Shown here: piece after piece, positions 62,271-64,000 of the stretch
Position numbering within the stretch: position 1 is the stretch's first letter
How the letters are laid out: the number at the start of each line of letters is the position of its first letter
NCBI RefSeq assembly: GCF_000472285.1
Contig: NZ_KI421421.1
Span: forward strand, 326,784-390,783
Direction: 5' to 3'
Length of the DNA stretch: 64,000 bases
From: Desulfuromonas sp. TF
GTDB lineage: Bacteria; Desulfobacterota; Desulfuromonadia; Desulfuromonadales; ATBO01
Translations under genes and position numbers: made by a program
Notes under the pieces: generated by a model
Databases searched by the model: none
Seen by the model: only the letters and a program-made list of their open reading frames with translations
What the model was told of the DNA's origin: nothing

Positions 62271-63755
62271 TTAATCCTGAAGAAAGGAGGTTATCTCTCC
62301 ATGGAAAGGGCTATATCCGTGTAGGTCGGGACGCAAGTATTGTAAGCGTTCACGCGGTTCGACTCCTTCATCAAGATACACCCTTACACTAGTTTCCCCG
62401 CACGTCAGGTAATCATGTTCCTGTCCGCTAGCGGGATCAAATAACTCCTCTTCCTTCAGCTCTGGAATTAGCCTGTATTGAATCCTGCTAATGGCTTGGA
62501 GGCGAACATCTGCCTTGTAGGGTTTCCCGTAACGCCCCATCGATAATGAGGTAAGCCGATGGCCCATAAGCTCCTCTATTAGCCGCTCTCCTATCTCCGC
62601 ATCTTTAAGTTTCTCAGCGAAGGAGTGCCTAAAGCAGTGAAAAGACATGCCTGGCTCTAGTCCCGGTAACTGAGTCTTTAGCCATCCCTTTTTTCCAGAG
62701 AAGTGTTGAGTCACAAAATAGTGGGAGTATCCATTAGGGCCAAGTCTTAGGGCAGGGAAGAGCCTGCTATGGTCCTGCTCCCTCATATTTCTTACATAGA
62801 CAAGGAAGCCAAGGGTAAGAAGGTCTTGATGGAGCGGTATGGTGCGTCTTGATGTCTCGCTCTTGATCCTCTTGCCCTCATCACCAGAGGAGGTAATGGA
62901 GATGGCCGGTATGCCGTCATCCTCTATAACATCGGTAATGCTGAGCTGAGCAAGCTCGTTGACCCTGGCGCCTGTGAAAATTCCAAGAAGTGGAAGCCAA
63001 TAGCGCTCGTGTCTTCCTGCCTGATAGAACGCCTGCTTTTCTCTCTGGAGTGCTTCGAAAATAGTCTTGATTTCATCTGATGTGAAAGCTCGTCTTACTT
63101 CATCCGGTCTGCGGTTGTCTTGGAGTCCTAACCCTTCAGCAGGATTGCCCTGAATCCACGTTAAGCGGCCGGCATGTCTTAAAACTGTAGAGAGTATCTG
63201 GAGATACTTGTTGACCGTTTTAACGCTCTTGCCTTCCTTGGTCAGAACGTCACGATAGGTAACGAGGGTAGGGCGGTCCAGGTCTTGTAACCATGGGTTA
63301 GATAGACCATGCAGGATCTTGTCAAATATTCCTGAGTATTCCTTTTTTGTCTTGGCTGTCCAGCTATACTCTTTCTCTTTGCTGAAGGCTTCAATGGCTT
63401 CGGCTAGGCGCTTGCCTCGCCTGCGAGAAGGTGCAGCTATAACGATTGTGGTGGGTTGATTCTCTTGTGGGGTATCGGGTTGAGGACCACCGTTTAGGAT
63501 GGCGTGTAGACGTGCTTTGGCTACATCTGCAGGTATCGAGTTGAACCTACATGCTTGGAAAAGGCTCTCAAGCTGGCCATCTAGGTAATTCTTAAGGCGA
63601 GTAGCCTCTAGCGGCTTGGTGGTATGCAGAGACTTTGTTACCTCCTTGCGTCCGAATAGGTCTATTAAGGAAGAAGGTATTCGTCTCCTGTAGTGGTACT
63701 TGTTGTTCCTGATCAACATGTTTGCCGGTATCCTGGACAAAAAAACAGCGCTCAC
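62271..63755 (-). CDS. int: Tyrosine integrase of the tRNA-Leu element
   Basis: A 494-residue phage-type integrase. N-terminal segment MLIRNNKYHYRRRIPSSL resembles DUF6538/arm-binding regions. The catalytic residues are Arg in GARVNELAQL, His-x-x-Arg in HCFRHSFAEKL, His in LMGHRLTSLSM and Tyr in GRYGKPY. GTG start at 63755 has AGGAG eight bases upstream on the minus strand. It is 82 bases from attR, reading into the element, as expected for the integrase that created the tRNA-Leu junctions. Confidence 0.93.
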   Translation of the reverse strand: MSAVFLSRIPANMLIRNNKYHYRRRIPSSLIDLFGRKEVTKSLHTTKPLEATRLKNYLDGQLESLFQACRFNSIPADVAKARLHAILNGGPQPDTPQENQPTTIVIAAPSRRRGKRLAEAIEAFSKEKEYSWTAKTKKEYSGIFDKILHGLSNPWLQDLDRPTLVTYRDVLTKEGKSVKTVNKYLQILSTVLRHAGRLTWIQGNPAEGLGLQDNRRPDEVRRAFTSDEIKTIFEALQREKQAFYQAGRHERYWLPLLGIFTGARVNELAQLSITDVIEDDGIPAISITSSGDEGKRIKSETSRRTIPLHQDLLTLGFLVYVRNMREQDHSRLFPALRLGPNGYSHYFVTQHFSGKKGWLKTQLPGLEPGMSFHCFRHSFAEKLKDAEIGERLIEELMGHRLTSLSMGRYGKPYKADVRLQAISRIQYRLIPELKEEELFDPASGQEHDYLTCGETSVRVYLDEGVEPRERLQYLRPDLHGYSPFHGEITSFLQD

Positions 63756-63836
63756 AATTCCGCTCCTAGTGTAGCGTTTTGTGTAGCGCTGTCAATCCGC
63801 TTAAAAATGTAAGTAATTTTAGGCGGTTAGGGCTAG

Positions 63837-63853
63837 TGGTGCCGAAGGCCGGA
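63837..63853. repeat. attR-type direct repeat within tRNA-Leu 3' end
   Basis: TGGTGCCGAAGGCCGGA, identical to 37230-37246. Integration here rebuilt a complete tRNA gene. Confidence 0.92.
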
Positions 63854-63922
63854 ATCGAACCGGCACGGCCAGAAGCCATCGGTTTTTGAGACCGACGTGT
63901 CTACCAATTCCACCACTTCGGC
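63837..63922 (-). tRNA. tRNA-Leu(CAA)
   Basis: Starts GCCGAAG and ends CTTCGGC-A-CCA on the minus strand. Anticodon stem TCGGT/ACCGA encloses CTCAAAA, anticodon CAA. The long variable arm and GGTTCGATTCC T-loop confirm a class II leucine tRNA. CCA is encoded. Confidence 0.97.
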
Positions 63923-63935
63923 TAAAGCGGAGTGA

Positions 63936-63964
63936 ATTATAATGACATACGTTGAACGGGTCAA
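63936..63964 (-). promoter_or_regulatory. Promoter of tRNA-Leu
   Basis: On the minus strand TTGACC and TATAAT are separated by exactly 17 bases; transcription would begin about 7 bases before the tRNA 5' end. Confidence 0.8.
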
Positions 63965-64000
63965 GAGGTTTGCGGTATTGAAGAGATTTTTCCCTTACGG

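Larger units (their letters stand above)
37230..63853. mobile_element. Integrative element of about 26.6 kb in tRNA-Leu(CAA)
   Basis: Bounded by 17-bp direct repeats of the tRNA 3' end, with a tyrosine integrase at the tRNA-proximal end reading away from it. Base composition is clearly more AT-rich than the flanks. Contents include EXLDI, polymerase-like, ligase, MucR, ArdC-like, RadC, a second recombinase, signalling genes and nucleases. No relaxase, type IV secretion or capsid genes were seen, so it is mobilisable at best, or decayed. A second recombinase at 48.4 kb suggests composite origin. Confidence 0.9.

Noticed and set aside
37230-63853. Conjugative element (ICE) with transfer genes
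   Set aside because: No relaxase, coupling protein or type IV secretion genes were found.

Overview
The window looks like a chromosome segment of a Desulfuromonadales bacterium (Geobacter/Desulfuromonas/Pelobacter relatives). This rests on several things read together: a eukaryote-type citrate synthase and an acetyl-CoA hydrolase/transferase (the acetate-oxidation pair of that group), many sigma-54 regulators, GEMM riboswitches of the variant known from Geobacter, a CIRCE-controlled rpoH, and the gene orders ispE-tRNA-prs-rplY-pth and rpsF-rpsR-DUF2232-rplI-dnaB. The species was not determined.

Bases 1-37,229 are GC-rich core chromosome. In order they hold a sigma-54 response regulator behind a GEMM riboswitch; the CoA-transferase; a BamD-like lipoprotein; rpoH with CIRCE; crcB-DUF190-terB; a riboswitch-controlled coiled-coil protein with a duplicated terminal domain; AMP nucleosidase; the ispE to ychF block; the rpsF to dnaB block; the dusB-ntrB-ntrC operon (minus strand); gltA; a methyltransferase; an Fe-S aldo/keto reductase; a B12-dependent ribonucleotide reductase; an RlmI-type methyltransferase; a phosphodiesterase-fold protein; and a cyclophilin.

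Bases 37,230-63,853 are a visibly AT-richer integrated element of about 26.6 kb. It is bounded by a 17-bp direct repeat of the 3' end of tRNA-Leu(CAA), with a tyrosine integrase beside the intact tRNA at the right end. The tRNA's own terminator appears to be stranded just outside the left repeat. Cargo includes an EXLDI protein behind a palindromic operator; a divergent family-A DNA-polymerase-like protein; a minimal ATP-dependent DNA ligase; a GGDEF diguanylate cyclase behind a GEMM riboswitch; a MucR regulator; a HEPN-like protein; an ArdC-like antirestriction/zincin protein; a PAS histidine kinase; RadC plus a second tyrosine recombinase; and a P-loop ATPase behind another GEMM riboswitch. 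After these come a four-cysteine small protein, a REC-histidine kinase and a response regulator. A nuclease-rich cluster follows (truncated NUC1, HNH with an N-terminal reader-like domain, HIT, PLD, SNase, GIY-YIG, small HNH), then paralogous zinc-ribbon membrane proteins and a TPR lipoprotein.

The most unusual content is RNA-level control inside the element. All four GEMM aptamers in the window (two core, two island) appear to carry A at the position that selects cyclic AMP-GMP over c-di-GMP. A second, unrecognised leader family occurs in two copies (about 51.63 and 52.06 kb) plus a truncated copy (49.87 kb). In each full copy a conserved long-range stem shares its 3' strand with an intrinsic terminator, which is the architecture of a riboswitch or attenuator. 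It precedes the four-cysteine protein gene and the kinase gene.
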